The notes: a model not told the origin generated them from the sequence alone. A stretch of 64,000 nt of DNA from Salinibacter pepae (GCF_947077775.1 NZ_CAMTTE010000001.1:2694501-2758500), one strand, 5' to 3'; positions 27,639 to 37,379 are shown, numbered from the stretch's first letter. Translations and numbers: made by a program.

Positions 27639-28574
27639 ATGTTAATTTTTATTGTGGGTGTAGGCCGGTCGGGGACGAGTTTGCTCCAGAGCATGTTGCA
27701 CGCCCACCCCGAGATTGCCGTCCTTCCGGAGACACACTTTTTTCGAAAATACGTGGCGCGGCCTCTCGACCGCTGGCGACACGAACAGGCCGGGGCGGAA
27801 GCGTTTCGTCGCACGCTACTCGACGATGACGAATACCTGCGGGCCAAAATCCCTGCAGATGAGACCCTTTCCCCCTTTCTGAACGGCGGGCGTGCCCTCG
27901 ACCTTTGTGAGGCGTACGGCCAACTGCTCACGCTGTATTGCAACCGGGAGGAGGCAACCGTCGTTGGCGAGAAGGATCCTCGGTTGATTGACTACCTTCC
28001 GAAGCTCAAGCGCGCCTTTCCCGAGGCCCGGGCCATCCATATCGTCCGTGATCCCCGCGACGTACTGCTCTCCCGGAGGAATGCCGAGTGGTCGTCGGGA
28101 CGTCCGGACTGGATGCATGTCCTCACCTATCGCGCACAGATCACGCGTGGGCGGACGGAGGGGAGGCGCGCATTCGGAGGAGGCTACATGGAGATCCGGT
28201 ACGAAGATCTGGTGACGAGTCCAGAAGAGACGCTCCGGACGGTTGCGGGGCACATTGGGGTCGGCTATACGGATGCCATGCTTGCGTTTCAAGAGTCGGC
28301 GGAGGCTCTTGTGGGGAACAAGGAGCGCGATTGGAAAGAGGAAACGACCGGCCCGTTGCTTCAAGACAACACAGAGAAGTGGCGCGGGCGTCTCTCTCCC
28401 TGGCAGATACGCCTGACAGAGCAGGTGTGCGCGCCGGCTTTCGACTGGTTCGGATACGAAACCGCCGGAGAAGACGTAGATCTGAGTTGGGAATGGGAGC
28501 ACCTCCTCCGTATCGCGCCTCTCACGGGGACAGGTTTCGAATATGCTTACTCGGTCGCCCGTTATTTCCGATAA
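27639..28574 (+). CDS. Sulfotransferase
   Basis: A 311-residue PAPS-dependent sulfotransferase. The N-terminal phosphosulfate-binding motif is VGVGRSGTSLLQSMLHAHP and the 3'-phosphate-binding motif is HIVRDPRDVLLSR near residue 130; EIRYEDLV lies further on. The family includes bacterial Stf-like and tyrosine-sulfotransferase-like enzymes. Within the polysaccharide locus it probably sulfates a sugar. Unlike the gene just before it, its composition is GC-rich. A second sulfotransferase lies at 13065, so the surface polymer is likely to carry sulfate at more than one site. Confidence 0.88.
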   Translation: MLIFIVGVGRSGTSLLQSMLHAHPEIAVLPETHFFRKYVARPLDRWRHEQAGAEAFRRTLLDDDEYLRAKIPADETLSPFLNGGRALDLCEAYGQLLTLYCNREEATVVGEKDPRLIDYLPKLKRAFPEARAIHIVRDPRDVLLSRRNAEWSSGRPDWMHVLTYRAQITRGRTEGRRAFGGGYMEIRYEDLVTSPEETLRTVAGHIGVGYTDAMLAFQESAEALVGNKERDWKEETTGPLLQDNTEKWRGRLSPWQIRLTEQVCAPAFDWFGYETAGEDVDLSWEWEHLLRIAPLTGTGFEYAYSVARYFR

Positions 28575-28577
28575 CGA

Positions 28578-29696
28578 GTGTTGCGTGTAGTGCAGATCAG
28601 AGACAAAAATGCACCAGCGACGAAGAGCCGTCTTAGGCCGCTTTTTGTGGACGGAGAGGTGTTCTACGTGAGTAAGGGGCTTGATGTGATGGTCACAAAA
28701 GATGGTGGGGACACGTTCGAGTTTTTCGCTACGTGTCCAGGCGGCCTGGCCGAGACGTGGGGAAGCCAATTGCGGATTTTGTCCCGTTTGGGACGACTGG
28801 GGGTCCATGCCTTCCGCCCGCTACCGGATGGGGGGGGCGTTGCGGTCTTGCGCCGCCGTGTTGTGTGGTGTCCAAGCGGCGCACGTCAATTTCGGGAGGT
28901 GCTGCGGATCGACCGTGGGAGTCGCCCGCTCAATCTCTGTCGGACGTCGGGGGGGCGGATGTACTTCGGGGAGTACTTCGGGAACCCGAATCGTGATGCA
29001 GTGCACATTTACGGGAGTGGAGACGGACAGCGCTGGTCCGTAGTGCATACCTTTCCGGCAGGCGCAGTTCGACACATACACAACGTGGTAGAGGACCCGT
29101 ACCGCGGTGGGGTCTGGGTGCTCACCGGCGACTCGGATGAAGAATCAGGACTCTGGTTTACGAAGGACCGCTTCCAAACCCTCGACCGCGTGTTCGGCGG
29201 CACGCAGCGAGCGCGTGCAGTGTCCCTCATTCCGCTGCGACGCGGACTCATAGTGCCCACCGACACCCCGCAGGAACAGAATTACGTTCAATGGGGGAAT
29301 CCGGAGACTGGAGAATTGACGCCCGTTGCTCCTCTCCCCAACAGTGCCTTTCATGCGTCCGAGCGAGACGGAATACTTCTCGTTTCGACTACTGCGGAAC
29401 CAAGTCCCTGCAACGATACGGCGGCCGCACACGTCTTTGTAAGTCCGAATGGGATCGAATGGCATCGGTTCGACTCGTTTCGGCGTGACTGGAGTTTTCT
29501 CCGGGGGCGACACTCCTTCATAGATCGGGCTGTTCGCCACCCTGAAATTGAACTCGTTCCTGGAGACAATAACACCAGCTTCATATTTGGGTACGGGCGG
29601 GGCATCCGCGGGGCCGATGGACGGCTGCTGCGCTGGACGCGGGAGCAAGTGCTTGATTGCATCCGGGAGGATGTGGAACAAGGACTGGTTAGCTGA
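28578..29696 (+). CDS. Asp-box beta-propeller protein (sialidase-fold-like), function unknown
   Basis: A 372-residue protein with Asp-box-like repeats: TKDGGDTFEFF near residue 40, GSGDGQRWSVVH near 145 and SPNGIEWHRFD near 290. These mark a beta-propeller of sialidase/BNR type. No signal peptide is visible, but the start is uncertain: the printed GTG at 28578 lies 4 bases after the previous stop, and later starts exist. Sialidase catalytic residues cannot be assigned. Propeller proteins of this kind occur in polysaccharide loci with lyases, as here with the heparinase-like gene downstream. Confidence 0.68.
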   Translation: MLRVVQIRDKNAPATKSRLRPLFVDGEVFYVSKGLDVMVTKDGGDTFEFFATCPGGLAETWGSQLRILSRLGRLGVHAFRPLPDGGGVAVLRRRVVWCPSGARQFREVLRIDRGSRPLNLCRTSGGRMYFGEYFGNPNRDAVHIYGSGDGQRWSVVHTFPAGAVRHIHNVVEDPYRGGVWVLTGDSDEESGLWFTKDRFQTLDRVFGGTQRARAVSLIPLRRGLIVPTDTPQEQNYVQWGNPETGELTPVAPLPNSAFHASERDGILLVSTTAEPSPCNDTAAAHVFVSPNGIEWHRFDSFRRDWSFLRGRHSFIDRAVRHPEIELVPGDNNTSFIFGYGRGIRGADGRLLRWTREQVLDCIREDVEQGLVS

Positions 29697-29716
29697 CACA
29701 GATTGGGGACGACCGG

Positions 29717-31339
29717 ATGAGGATTCGTGATTGGCAGCTGTACTATCACACGCTCCGCCACCTGAAGTCCCGTCAGGTAATCGGTCGCGTCGCTCGGTCC
29801 GTTCGAGTACGCCTCGGTCTTCCGCGGATTCCTCGTCTCCCTGCCGATCTGGATGGAAGCTTGGAGGGGACAGAATCATTTCCACTGCACGACGCTTGGA
29901 ACGAACCAGAGGACGTTCTACGCGGCCGATTTCAGTTCTTGAATCAAACAAAGAATCTGGGCCGCCCAGTTGATTGGCACCCCGATGCTCCGCTCCTCTG
30001 GCAGTTCAATCTTCATTACTTCAATTACCTGCACCTACTTGAGGAGGCGGATCAGCAGGAATTAATTCGTGAGTGGGTTTACACAAATCCTGTCGGTGCG
30101 AAGCCAGGATGGGAGCCGTATACTATGTCACTCCGCATCATAAACTGGTGCAAGGCGGGGTTTGGGGCGGAAGACCTCTTACATAGTCTGTACCGTCAGG
30201 CTGCCTATCTCTATCGGAGTTTAGAAACACATCTTCTTGGCAACCACCTTCTTGAAAATGCACGCGCCCTCGTGTTTGTTGGGGCGTTCTTTGGCGAACA
30301 GGGCGAAGCGCCACAGTGGTTGGAACGGGGAGTGGAGATCTATCGCGATCAAACCCCGGAGCAAGTCCTTGAGGACGGTGGGCATTTCGAGCGCAGTCCT
30401 ATGTACCATGCGCTCATGCTGGAAGGGTACGTGGATGTGTTGAATCTTCTTCCTGAAGACCATTCGGATTGGGGCTGGCTGGCTGAAACCGTGCGGAAAA
30501 TGGGTGACTTCTTGCTCTCGATGACGCATCCGCGCAACCGCATCAGTCTATTCAACGATGCGACCCGAAATGTGGCCTGTCCCACCGGCAAGCTGGTGGC
30601 GTACGCCAGGCGCGTGCTGGATCTTCAACCAGAACGCCGTTCACAATTTGAGGAAACCGGATACTACATCCACAACTCCGACGATGTCTACCTCATTATC
30701 GACGGTGGGCCCATTGGTCCTGACCATCTTCCGGCTCACGCTCACGCGGACATATTCAGCTACGAGCTGTCCGTTGGGGGAGACTTGTTTATTGTCGATA
30801 CCGGGGTATACGAGTATGAAGCAAGCGACATGCGGGATTATGTTCGTAGCACGAAAGCGCACAACACGGTTTGCGTCAACGGGGTCGATCAGGCCGAGTG
30901 CTGGGACAGCTTTCGGGTTGCCCGGCGCTATCCGCCGCGTAGCGTGTCATTCACGCGTGAGGGAGGGCAGAGTCACTTTGAGGGCCACTTCGACGGCTAC
31001 GCACAATTGATTGGCGATGGAATCGAGCACAGACGGTGCATTGTAGCTGACCAGAATGAGCGATGCATTGTTGTAGAGGACACCATTACAGGTGAGGGAT
31101 GTCATACCGTCGAGTCAAGAATCCATCTGCACCCGGACGTTCAAGTCGAGCGGAACCGAGATCATATTTCTCTGGAACGAGGAAGCCATGACATCTGCAT
31201 TTCCGCAGGGGATTCAACTGTTCGGTTTGAGAACGGGTGGTACTGTCCCGAATTTGGACTGCGAGAGTCAAATACAGTGATTGTTCTAGGGGGCGATCAC
31301 CCCTTGCCAGTTCATCTACGCTATTCCATACGGTACTGA
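29717..31339 (+). CDS. Heparinase II/III-like polysaccharide lyase
   Basis: A 540-residue protein. The N-terminal part (to about 330) is an alpha/alpha toroid with the segments PLLWQFNLHYFNYLHLL, SLRIINWCKAG and GNHLLENARALVFVG. The C-terminal part is the beta-sandwich heparinase II/III domain, with HAHADIFSYEL and FIVDTGVYEYE around 340-370, where the His and Tyr are family catalytic-type residues. There is no signal peptide, unusual for a degrading lyase but common in capsule loci, where the enzyme may trim or modify a polymer or lipid-linked intermediate. It begins 20 bases after the propeller gene. Confidence 0.85.
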   Translation: MRIRDWQLYYHTLRHLKSRQVIGRVARSVRVRLGLPRIPRLPADLDGSLEGTESFPLHDAWNEPEDVLRGRFQFLNQTKNLGRPVDWHPDAPLLWQFNLHYFNYLHLLEEADQQELIREWVYTNPVGAKPGWEPYTMSLRIINWCKAGFGAEDLLHSLYRQAAYLYRSLETHLLGNHLLENARALVFVGAFFGEQGEAPQWLERGVEIYRDQTPEQVLEDGGHFERSPMYHALMLEGYVDVLNLLPEDHSDWGWLAETVRKMGDFLLSMTHPRNRISLFNDATRNVACPTGKLVAYARRVLDLQPERRSQFEETGYYIHNSDDVYLIIDGGPIGPDHLPAHAHADIFSYELSVGGDLFIVDTGVYEYEASDMRDYVRSTKAHNTVCVNGVDQAECWDSFRVARRYPPRSVSFTREGGQSHFEGHFDGYAQLIGDGIEHRRCIVADQNERCIVVEDTITGEGCHTVESRIHLHPDVQVERNRDHISLERGSHDICISAGDSTVRFENGWYCPEFGLRESNTVIVLGGDHPLPVHLRYSIRY

Positions 31340-31343
31340 TCGG

Positions 31344-32318
31344 ATGGAGACACTCGTCACAGGATCATCGGGATTTGTTGGCTCACATCTGGTTCCCGCG
31401 CTGCAAGAAAAAGGACATCGGGTAACGGGCATCGATCGGAATCCGCCTTCCACCGGGACGGAACCGGATCATTTTATCGAAGGGGATCTCATGCACCGTG
31501 AGATTCTTGATGAAGGGTTGCAACGCGCAGATCGCGTTTTCCATCTCGCAGCGGCGAAAGATGACTGGGGCATTTCCCGTGAGGAGTACTTCCGGGAAAA
31601 TGTCGGGGTCACGGAGGCTCTTTTAGAGGCAGCCCATGAGCATGAGGTCTGTGACCACGTGTTCTACAGCACGGTGGCCGTTCATGGAACGGGACCCGAG
31701 CCAAAAGCCGAAGACGCTCCGTTTGCCCCGGAAATTCCCTATGGAGAGTCAAAGGTTGAAGCTGAGAAACACTATCGTAAGTTCGCCGCCGAGCATGACG
31801 AGGCGCATGTTTTAGTATTACGACCCTCCGCAATTTTTGGGGAGGGACAACCGTGGCGCACAAACGTTCATCGTCTCATTGAAGCGATCTATCAGCGTCG
31901 ATTTTTGATGATTGGTGATGGGTCGGCTCGAAAGACCACATCATACATCAAAAATCTACTGGCAGCCAACTTTTTTCTGCTCGAGCAGATGGAGGGTGAA
32001 GTGGGGACATACATTTACGTGGATGAGCCGGTCATGTCGACTCGGGAACTCGTCGATGTCATCTACGACGAACTGGGGCGAGATCCGCTACGCTGGTCGA
32101 TTCCGCTCTCCATTGCGAGGCCCGTTGCGTCAGTGGCCGATGTAGCCGCCTCCGTAACAGGCATTGATTTCCCAATCACTGCGGCCCGGATCGAAAAGTT
32201 TTGTACGTCAACAATGTTTGACGCCAGTGCAATTCGGGAATTAGGCTTTGCCCAGCCTGTCGAGAACGAAGAAGCCGTCCGAAAGACGGTTCGGTGGCAG
32301 ATTGATCAATACGAGTGA
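31344..32318 (+). CDS. NAD-dependent epimerase/reductase (extended SDR)
   Basis: A 324-residue extended SDR. METLVTGSSGFVGSHLVPAL is the NAD-binding start, and YGESKVEAEKHYRK carries the active-site Tyr-x3-Lys. The C-terminal region (SYIKNLLAANFFLL, then SIPLSIARPVASVADV) resembles the group that contains WbpV-like reductases and 3-beta-HSD-like sugar enzymes. It starts 4 bases after the lyase stop, and the following glycosyltransferase starts 7 bases after its stop. The probable role is reduction or epimerisation of a nucleotide-linked keto sugar; the substrate is unknown. Confidence 0.85.
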   Translation: METLVTGSSGFVGSHLVPALQEKGHRVTGIDRNPPSTGTEPDHFIEGDLMHREILDEGLQRADRVFHLAAAKDDWGISREEYFRENVGVTEALLEAAHEHEVCDHVFYSTVAVHGTGPEPKAEDAPFAPEIPYGESKVEAEKHYRKFAAEHDEAHVLVLRPSAIFGEGQPWRTNVHRLIEAIYQRRFLMIGDGSARKTTSYIKNLLAANFFLLEQMEGEVGTYIYVDEPVMSTRELVDVIYDELGRDPLRWSIPLSIARPVASVADVAASVTGIDFPITAARIEKFCTSTMFDASAIRELGFAQPVENEEAVRKTVRWQIDQYE

Positions 32319-32325
32319 CGAGCAC

Positions 32326-33567
32326 ATGCGCGTACTCCTTGTTTCGCAGTATTTTCCGCCTGAGACTGGAGGCCCTCCCAATCGACTTCTATCGATTGCA
32401 AACGGATTGCGTGATGCTGGGCATGAGGTCCACGTAATCGCTGAAAAGCCCAATCATCCGGAGGGGATTATTCGTGAGGGATACCGAGGAGGAATCTTCG
32501 ATGAGCGCACCTATGACGGTATTTCCGTCACCTATACCTGGGTCTACACTCACCCAGAGAAGGATTTTGTAAAGCGACTGTCGTTCTATCTTTCGTTTAT
32601 GGTGATGGCGATATTGGGTGCTTGGCGCACACACGGGGAGTATGACGTTGTGCTGGCCTCGTCACCGCCTCTATTTGTGGGGGTATCAGGTTGGTTGGCT
32701 GCTCAGTTGAAAGGAGCCCAATTCGTCTTCGATGTGCGAGATCTGTGGCCCGATCTGGCCGTCGCCATGAATGAACTTGACGGTCCCCTAAAAATTTGGC
32801 TTGCCAAGCGACTGGAGCACTTTATCTACCACAGAGCCGATGCCATTACGGCCGTTACGAATGGGTTTTGCGAGACAATTCAATCCGTTACCGGACCGGA
32901 CACGCCGGTACAACGCGTGATGAACGGCACGGAGCCCGAGGTTTTTCAGCGGGATGAGGCCGGACGACGATTGCGGAAGGTGAGTGGATTTGATGATCGA
33001 TTCGTCGTCACGTACGCTGGAAATATCGGAATTTGTCAGGGGCTTGATCACATTTTGGAGGCTGCGAGCCGCTTGGAAGAAGAGCAACCGGAGGTTCTTT
33101 TTCGATTTGTAGGAAGTGGTCCGGTGAAGGATAAGTTGCAGCGAGAAGCTGAGCGACGTAGTCTCAACAATGTCGAATTTCATCCACGCGTCTCGCTCGA
33201 CGAGGCGGCCGCCCACATGGCTGCAGCGAATGCCCTTCTCGTTCCGCTGGCCGACCACGAAATCTACCGGTCCTTCATTCCGTCGAAGCTCTTCGACAGC
33301 ATGGCAGCCGGCCGTCCAGTATTGCTCTCTGTAGACGGAGAAGCTCGAAGCATACTGGAAGATGCAGAGGCTGGGCGGTATTATCCAGCGGAGAATGGAC
33401 AGGAGCTTGCCAATCATATTCGATGGATGGTCGATCATCCGGAAGCCCGTACACAAATGGGGGAGAACGGGCGAGCCTACGCTCAAACGCACTGCACCCG
33501 CGAAGCTCAGGCTAAGCGAATGACAGCTTTCTTGGAGGAACTGGTTGGTCAAGCCGCTAGCGGATAG
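32326..33567 (+). CDS. Glycosyltransferase family 4, WbuB-like
   Basis: About 413 residues. VLLVSQYFPPETGGPPNRLL is the typical WbuB-type N terminus, with DVVLASSPPLF and FDVRDLWPDLAVAMNEL further on, and the donor domain has VTYAGNIGICQGLDHILEAA and IPSKLFDSMAAGRPVLLSVD. Members transfer N-acetyl-fucosamine or related amino sugars. The frame is open from 32248 inside the upstream gene; MRVLLVSQYF at 32326 is the correct start by homology. Length is normal. Confidence 0.9.
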   Translation: MRVLLVSQYFPPETGGPPNRLLSIANGLRDAGHEVHVIAEKPNHPEGIIREGYRGGIFDERTYDGISVTYTWVYTHPEKDFVKRLSFYLSFMVMAILGAWRTHGEYDVVLASSPPLFVGVSGWLAAQLKGAQFVFDVRDLWPDLAVAMNELDGPLKIWLAKRLEHFIYHRADAITAVTNGFCETIQSVTGPDTPVQRVMNGTEPEVFQRDEAGRRLRKVSGFDDRFVVTYAGNIGICQGLDHILEAASRLEEEQPEVLFRFVGSGPVKDKLQREAERRSLNNVEFHPRVSLDEAAAHMAAANALLVPLADHEIYRSFIPSKLFDSMAAGRPVLLSVDGEARSILEDAEAGRYYPAENGQELANHIRWMVDHPEARTQMGENGRAYAQTHCTREAQAKRMTAFLEELVGQAASG

Positions 33568-33594
33568 ATATTCACACTCACATTCAAAGGGGTC

Positions 33595-34443
33595 GTGTCG
33601 CACGTTTTTTCGATTGACGTTGAGGACTGGTACCAGGGAGTTGAGATTCCCATGGACCAGTGGGATGGTTTTGAGCGGCGGGTCGAAGCGAGCATGGAGG
33701 ATTTGCTCGATCTTATGGCTCACTACGACGTGACGGCGACCTGCTTTGTGCTCGGGAAAGTCGCCGAGGAGCATCCAGGGCTGGTTCAGCGAATTCACGA
33801 GGCGGGTCACGAAATTGCCACACACGGGTACTCGCACGCTAAGATCTACAACCTGTCTCCGGAGCGCTTTCGTCGAGAGCTGCAGCATTCCATCAACCTG
33901 ATTCAGGGTCTTACGGGGGAACGAGTCCGTGGCCACCGGGCCCCCTACTTTACCATCACAGAGAAGTCACTCTGGGCCCTCGACATCCTGCGGGACGAGG
34001 GGATTCTCTACGATTCCAGCATCCATCCGGTGTTTAACTATCGGTACGGCATCCCGAACGCAGACCGACAGCCGTCCGTGATTGAGTCGGACGACGGGGC
34101 GCAGATGCTGGAGATCCCCGTCGCGACGTATCCACTTCCCGATCCTCTCCCTGATACCAATGTTCCTTGCGGTGGAGGCGCCTACCTGCGGATCTATCCG
34201 TATCCGTTCCAGCGGTGGCTACTCAGGAAGATTGAGGAACGCGGCGAACACATCAGTGTCTACGTGCATCCCTGGGAGGTAGACCCGGGGCACCCGAAGA
34301 TCGATCTTCCATTCCGTGTGAGTGCTACGCACTACTGGAATCTGGACTCCACGCTTCCAAGACTGGAACGGCTCTTTCAGGACTTCACCTTTCAATCGTA
34401 CCGTGACGTCTTTGCAGACGAACTGGAGGCCCTGTCCGCATGA
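33595..34443 (+). CDS. Polysaccharide deacetylase, NodB type with DUF3473 C terminus
   Basis: A 282-residue NodB-domain protein starting at a GTG. The first metal/catalytic motif is FSIDVEDWYQG, the zinc-binding HGYSHAKIY with EIATH before it follows near residue 78, and RGHRAPYFTI is the third motif. The C-terminal half (YVHPWEVDPGHPKI) matches the DUF3473 extension of the exosortase/PEP-CTERM-linked deacetylase group. It removes N-acetyl from a polysaccharide or lipid-linked sugar. Its stop overlaps the formyltransferase start by 4 bases, suggesting that a free amine is made and then formylated. Confidence 0.88.
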   Translation: MSHVFSIDVEDWYQGVEIPMDQWDGFERRVEASMEDLLDLMAHYDVTATCFVLGKVAEEHPGLVQRIHEAGHEIATHGYSHAKIYNLSPERFRRELQHSINLIQGLTGERVRGHRAPYFTITEKSLWALDILRDEGILYDSSIHPVFNYRYGIPNADRQPSVIESDDGAQMLEIPVATYPLPDPLPDTNVPCGGGAYLRIYPYPFQRWLLRKIEERGEHISVYVHPWEVDPGHPKIDLPFRVSATHYWNLDSTLPRLERLFQDFTFQSYRDVFADELEALSA

Positions 34444-35219
34444 ACCTCTTTCTCCTCACGCAGCCGGATGCGTTCTACATTCCCAAGCTGCTAGACCGGT
34501 TCATGGAGGAGAAGCCGGCTTCGGCCAACGTCGTTGGGGCGGCCGTCCTGCCGGGCGAAATTGCCGTCGAGAATGTACCCGACTATCTCCGCCTGATGGG
34601 TATGCGGGGGACGGTGCTGAATGGACTGGACTTTGTGCGGCACGAGGTCCTGGATGTGCTCGACCAAGCGGTGGGGCTTGACGATGTCTATTCCGTTCGG
34701 GGGGCGCTCCGGGCCCACGACATTCTGGAGCACACCCCAGAGAATGTGAACGATCCTGCCTTTCTCGATTTCCTGCGCGAGCAGAACGTCGATCTCGTCC
34801 TCTCCATCGCGTGCCCGCAGATCGTGCGGGAGGACTTACTAAACTGTCCACCAGAAGGCGTCATCAATATTCACGGGGCGCTACTCCCCAAGTATCGCGG
34901 AAAGCTCCCGAGCTTCTGGGTGCTTGCAAACGGAGAAGATAAAACAGGAGTGACAGTGCACTATATGAACGAAGATTTGGACGATGGACCGATTATCGTG
35001 CAGAAAGAGGTGCCGATTCGTCCCGGCGATACACTCCACTCGCTGGTGCTGCGGTCGAAGGTTCAATACGGTGCCTCGGCTCTAGCAAATGCCATCCAAC
35101 AGATTGAGTCTGGAACGGTTGAGGCCGAGGACAATCCAGAGGAGGAGGCGACGTACTTCTCGTTTCCAGATGGTCGGGCTATTCGACAATTTCGAGAGCG
35201 AGGACGAAAGATTCGCTAG
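34440..35219 (+). CDS. Formyltransferase-family protein
   Basis: A 259-residue formyl_trans_N-domain protein. The catalytic Asn-x-His is in GVINIHGALLPKYRGK and the Asp in NEDLDDGPII. It lacks the long C-terminal domain of the formyltransferase at 9285 and may represent a different specificity. It uses N10-formyltetrahydrofolate in this family. Four-base overlap with the deacetylase gene ties the two steps together. The target amine is unknown: either a sugar nucleotide or an aminosugar of the polymer. Confidence 0.85.
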   Translation: MNLFLLTQPDAFYIPKLLDRFMEEKPASANVVGAAVLPGEIAVENVPDYLRLMGMRGTVLNGLDFVRHEVLDVLDQAVGLDDVYSVRGALRAHDILEHTPENVNDPAFLDFLREQNVDLVLSIACPQIVREDLLNCPPEGVINIHGALLPKYRGKLPSFWVLANGEDKTGVTVHYMNEDLDDGPIIVQKEVPIRPGDTLHSLVLRSKVQYGASALANAIQQIESGTVEAEDNPEEEATYFSFPDGRAIRQFRERGRKIR

Positions 35220-35246
35220 CCACTTCTACATAAGTAGGTATCCCCT

Positions 35247-36356
35247 ATGAAAATTATCAGCGTCGTTGGGGCTCGTCCCAATTTTATGAAAGTAGCTCCC
35301 CTTCATCGTGCTTTTGAGGTTCAGGGCGCAATTGATGAGTCGTTCATTGTGCACACGGGACAGCACTACGACGAGCAGATGAGCGACATCTTCTTCGAGC
35401 AGCTCGAACTGCCTCGTCCGGATCGATACCTCGGCGTCGGAAGTGCCTCCCACGCCCAGCAGACCGCCCGCGTGATGACGGCATTTGAGGAGGTTGTGGA
35501 GGAGGAAGAGCCCGATCTCGTTCTGGTAGTAGGAGACGTCAATTCGACGCTGGCGTGTGGTCTCGTGGCTACGAAGATACACGTTCCCGTGGCACACGTG
35601 GAGGCAGGCCTTCGAAGTGGAGATCGAGACATGCCGGAGGAAATCAACCGTCTCCTCACGGATACAATTGCCGATTTCCTCTTTGTCACCGAGCAAGACG
35701 GCGTCGACAACTTGAAGGCCGAAGGCGTTTCCGACGACCGGATCTTCTTCGTCGGCAACGTGATGATTGACTCTCTCGTCTTCTTTCGGGAAAAGGCGGC
35801 TCGGACAGGCATCGTTGAAGAGTTGGACTTCACCTCGGGACGCTACGCTGTGATGACGATGCATCGGCCCTCAAATGTAGACAATCAAGAGGGGCTTAGG
35901 CGTCTTCTTGAGACGATCGAGCGGATCGCGGATCTCGTGCCGCTGGTGTTTCCGATGCATCCGCGCACCCGCAATCGATTTGATGAGTTCGGGCTGGCGG
36001 ATCGTCTGGAGGCTGTTGAGGATCTAATTCTCTTGGAACCGCTCGGCTATCTCGAATTTCTGCGGCTCATGGAAGAGGCCGGCGTTGTAGTGACGGACTC
36101 TGGCGGCATACAGGAGGAGACGACCTTTCTGCAAGTACCGTGTCTTACGCTTCGCGATAGCACCGAGCGGCCCATTACAATCACGCAGGGAACGAACGAG
36201 TTGATGGATCTGGATCCGAAAAACGTGGGTCAGCGCGTTCAGGAGATATTGAGTGGAGACCGCCCAGACGGACAAATTCCACAGAAGTGGGACGGCAAGG
36301 CCGCCGAACGAATTGCAGGACATATCGAAAATCATCTTGCCCCGGCCACTGCATAA
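35247..36356 (+). CDS. wecB: UDP-N-acetylglucosamine 2-epimerase, non-hydrolysing
   Basis: A 369-residue epimerase that converts UDP-GlcNAc to UDP-ManNAc. Family hallmarks are VGARPNFMKVAPLHRAF, HTGQHYDEQMSDIFFEQL, VAHVEAGLRSGDRDMPEEIN, MTMHRPSNVDNQ and TDSGGIQEE. The start at 35247 follows the formyltransferase stop by 27 bases. Together with the dehydrogenase at the left edge it could supply UDP-ManNAcA. Length and motifs are normal. Confidence 0.93.
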   Translation: MKIISVVGARPNFMKVAPLHRAFEVQGAIDESFIVHTGQHYDEQMSDIFFEQLELPRPDRYLGVGSASHAQQTARVMTAFEEVVEEEEPDLVLVVGDVNSTLACGLVATKIHVPVAHVEAGLRSGDRDMPEEINRLLTDTIADFLFVTEQDGVDNLKAEGVSDDRIFFVGNVMIDSLVFFREKAARTGIVEELDFTSGRYAVMTMHRPSNVDNQEGLRRLLETIERIADLVPLVFPMHPRTRNRFDEFGLADRLEAVEDLILLEPLGYLEFLRLMEEAGVVVTDSGGIQEETTFLQVPCLTLRDSTERPITITQGTNELMDLDPKNVGQRVQEILSGDRPDGQIPQKWDGKAAERIAGHIENHLAPATA

Positions 36357-36395
36357 GATGTCCGTTTTTCTTCTCCGGAAGAGGCTTGCAGTGAC

Positions 36396-37379
36396 ATGCA
36401 CGTCTGCGTCACCGGCGGTGCCGGCTTCATCGGTGGGCACCTCTGTCGCCGTCTCTTGAATGGCGGCCACCACGTCACCGCCATCGACAACTTCGACCCC
36501 TTCTACCCGCGTGCCATGAAAGAAGAGGGGATCGAGGACTTTCCCCGAGAGCGCTTCACGCTCATCGAGGCGGACATTGGCGACACCGACGCCCTCCTGC
36601 AGGCCCTCCACGCTCGGAGCGTGGACGCGATCGTGCACCTGGCGGCCCGGGCCGGCGTGCGCCCGTCGATTGAGGCGCCGATGGCCTACGAAGAGACGAA
36701 CGTCGGCGGCACGCAGTCGATGCTGGAGGTGGCCCAGGAGTTGGGCATCGACACATTCATCTACGGCTCCTCCTCGTCCGTCTACGGCACCAACGACACG
36801 GTGCCCTTCGCGGAGGCCGACCCGGTGGGTGAACCGATCTCGCCGTACGCCGCCACGAAACGCTCCGGCGAGCTGCTGACGCACACGTTCCACCACCTCT
36901 ACGGGCTCACCGTCCACTGCCTCCGCTTCTTCACGGTCTATGGCCCCCGCCAGCGGCCGGACCAGGCGATCCACCGGTTTGCCCGGCAGCTGCTGACCGA
37001 TCAGCCCATCACCATGTATGGCGATGGCACCTCGCGCCGGGACTACACCTACGTCGCCGACATCGTCGACGGCATCGCCCGCAGCCTGCGCCGCGCGAAA
37101 GGGCTCGACAACCCCGAGTATGAGATCATCAACCTGGGCGGCTCGGAGACGACGCAGCTTAAGGATCTCATCTCCGGGATTGCGGAGGCGATGGAGATCA
37201 CGCCGGAAATCGAGCAGCTCCCCACCCAGCCGGGGGACATGACACGCACGTACGCCGACATTTCCAAGGCGAAGCGGCTCCTGGACTGGACGCCCGAGAC
37301 GCCAATCGACGAGGGGCTGCAGAAGTTCGCGGACTGGGTCACGGCATACTACGCGGACCGGCCGGTGTTGGAGGTGTGA
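36396..37379 (+). CDS. UDP-glucuronate 4-epimerase-like NAD-dependent epimerase
   Basis: A 327-residue extended [21 protein letters not shown] is the NAD motif; SSSSVYG (about residue 126) and YAATKRSGE carry the active-site Ser and Tyr-x3-Lys; [15 protein letters not shown] is the sugar-binding signature of the GalE/UDP-GlcA 4-epimerase group. Codon use is GC-rich and unlike the AT-rich block genes. The last 129 bases (37251-37379) recur, diverged, at 39364-39492. It ends the polysaccharide operon; a repeat-containing spacer and a toxin-antitoxin island follow. Confidence 0.9.
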   Translation: MHVCVTGGAGFIGGHLCRRLLNGGHHVTAIDNFDPFYPRAMKEEGIEDFPRERFTLIEADIGDTDALLQALHARSVDAIVHLAARAGVRPSIEAPMAYEETNVGGTQSMLEVAQELGIDTFIYGSSSSVYGTNDTVPFAEADPVGEPISPYAATKRSGELLTHTFHHLYGLTVHCLRFFTVYGPRQRPDQAIHRFARQLLTDQPITMYGDGTSRRDYTYVADIVDGIARSLRRAKGLDNPEYEIINLGGSETTQLKDLISGIAEAMEITPEIEQLPTQPGDMTRTYADISKAKRLLDWTPETPIDEGLQKFADWVTAYYADRPVLEV

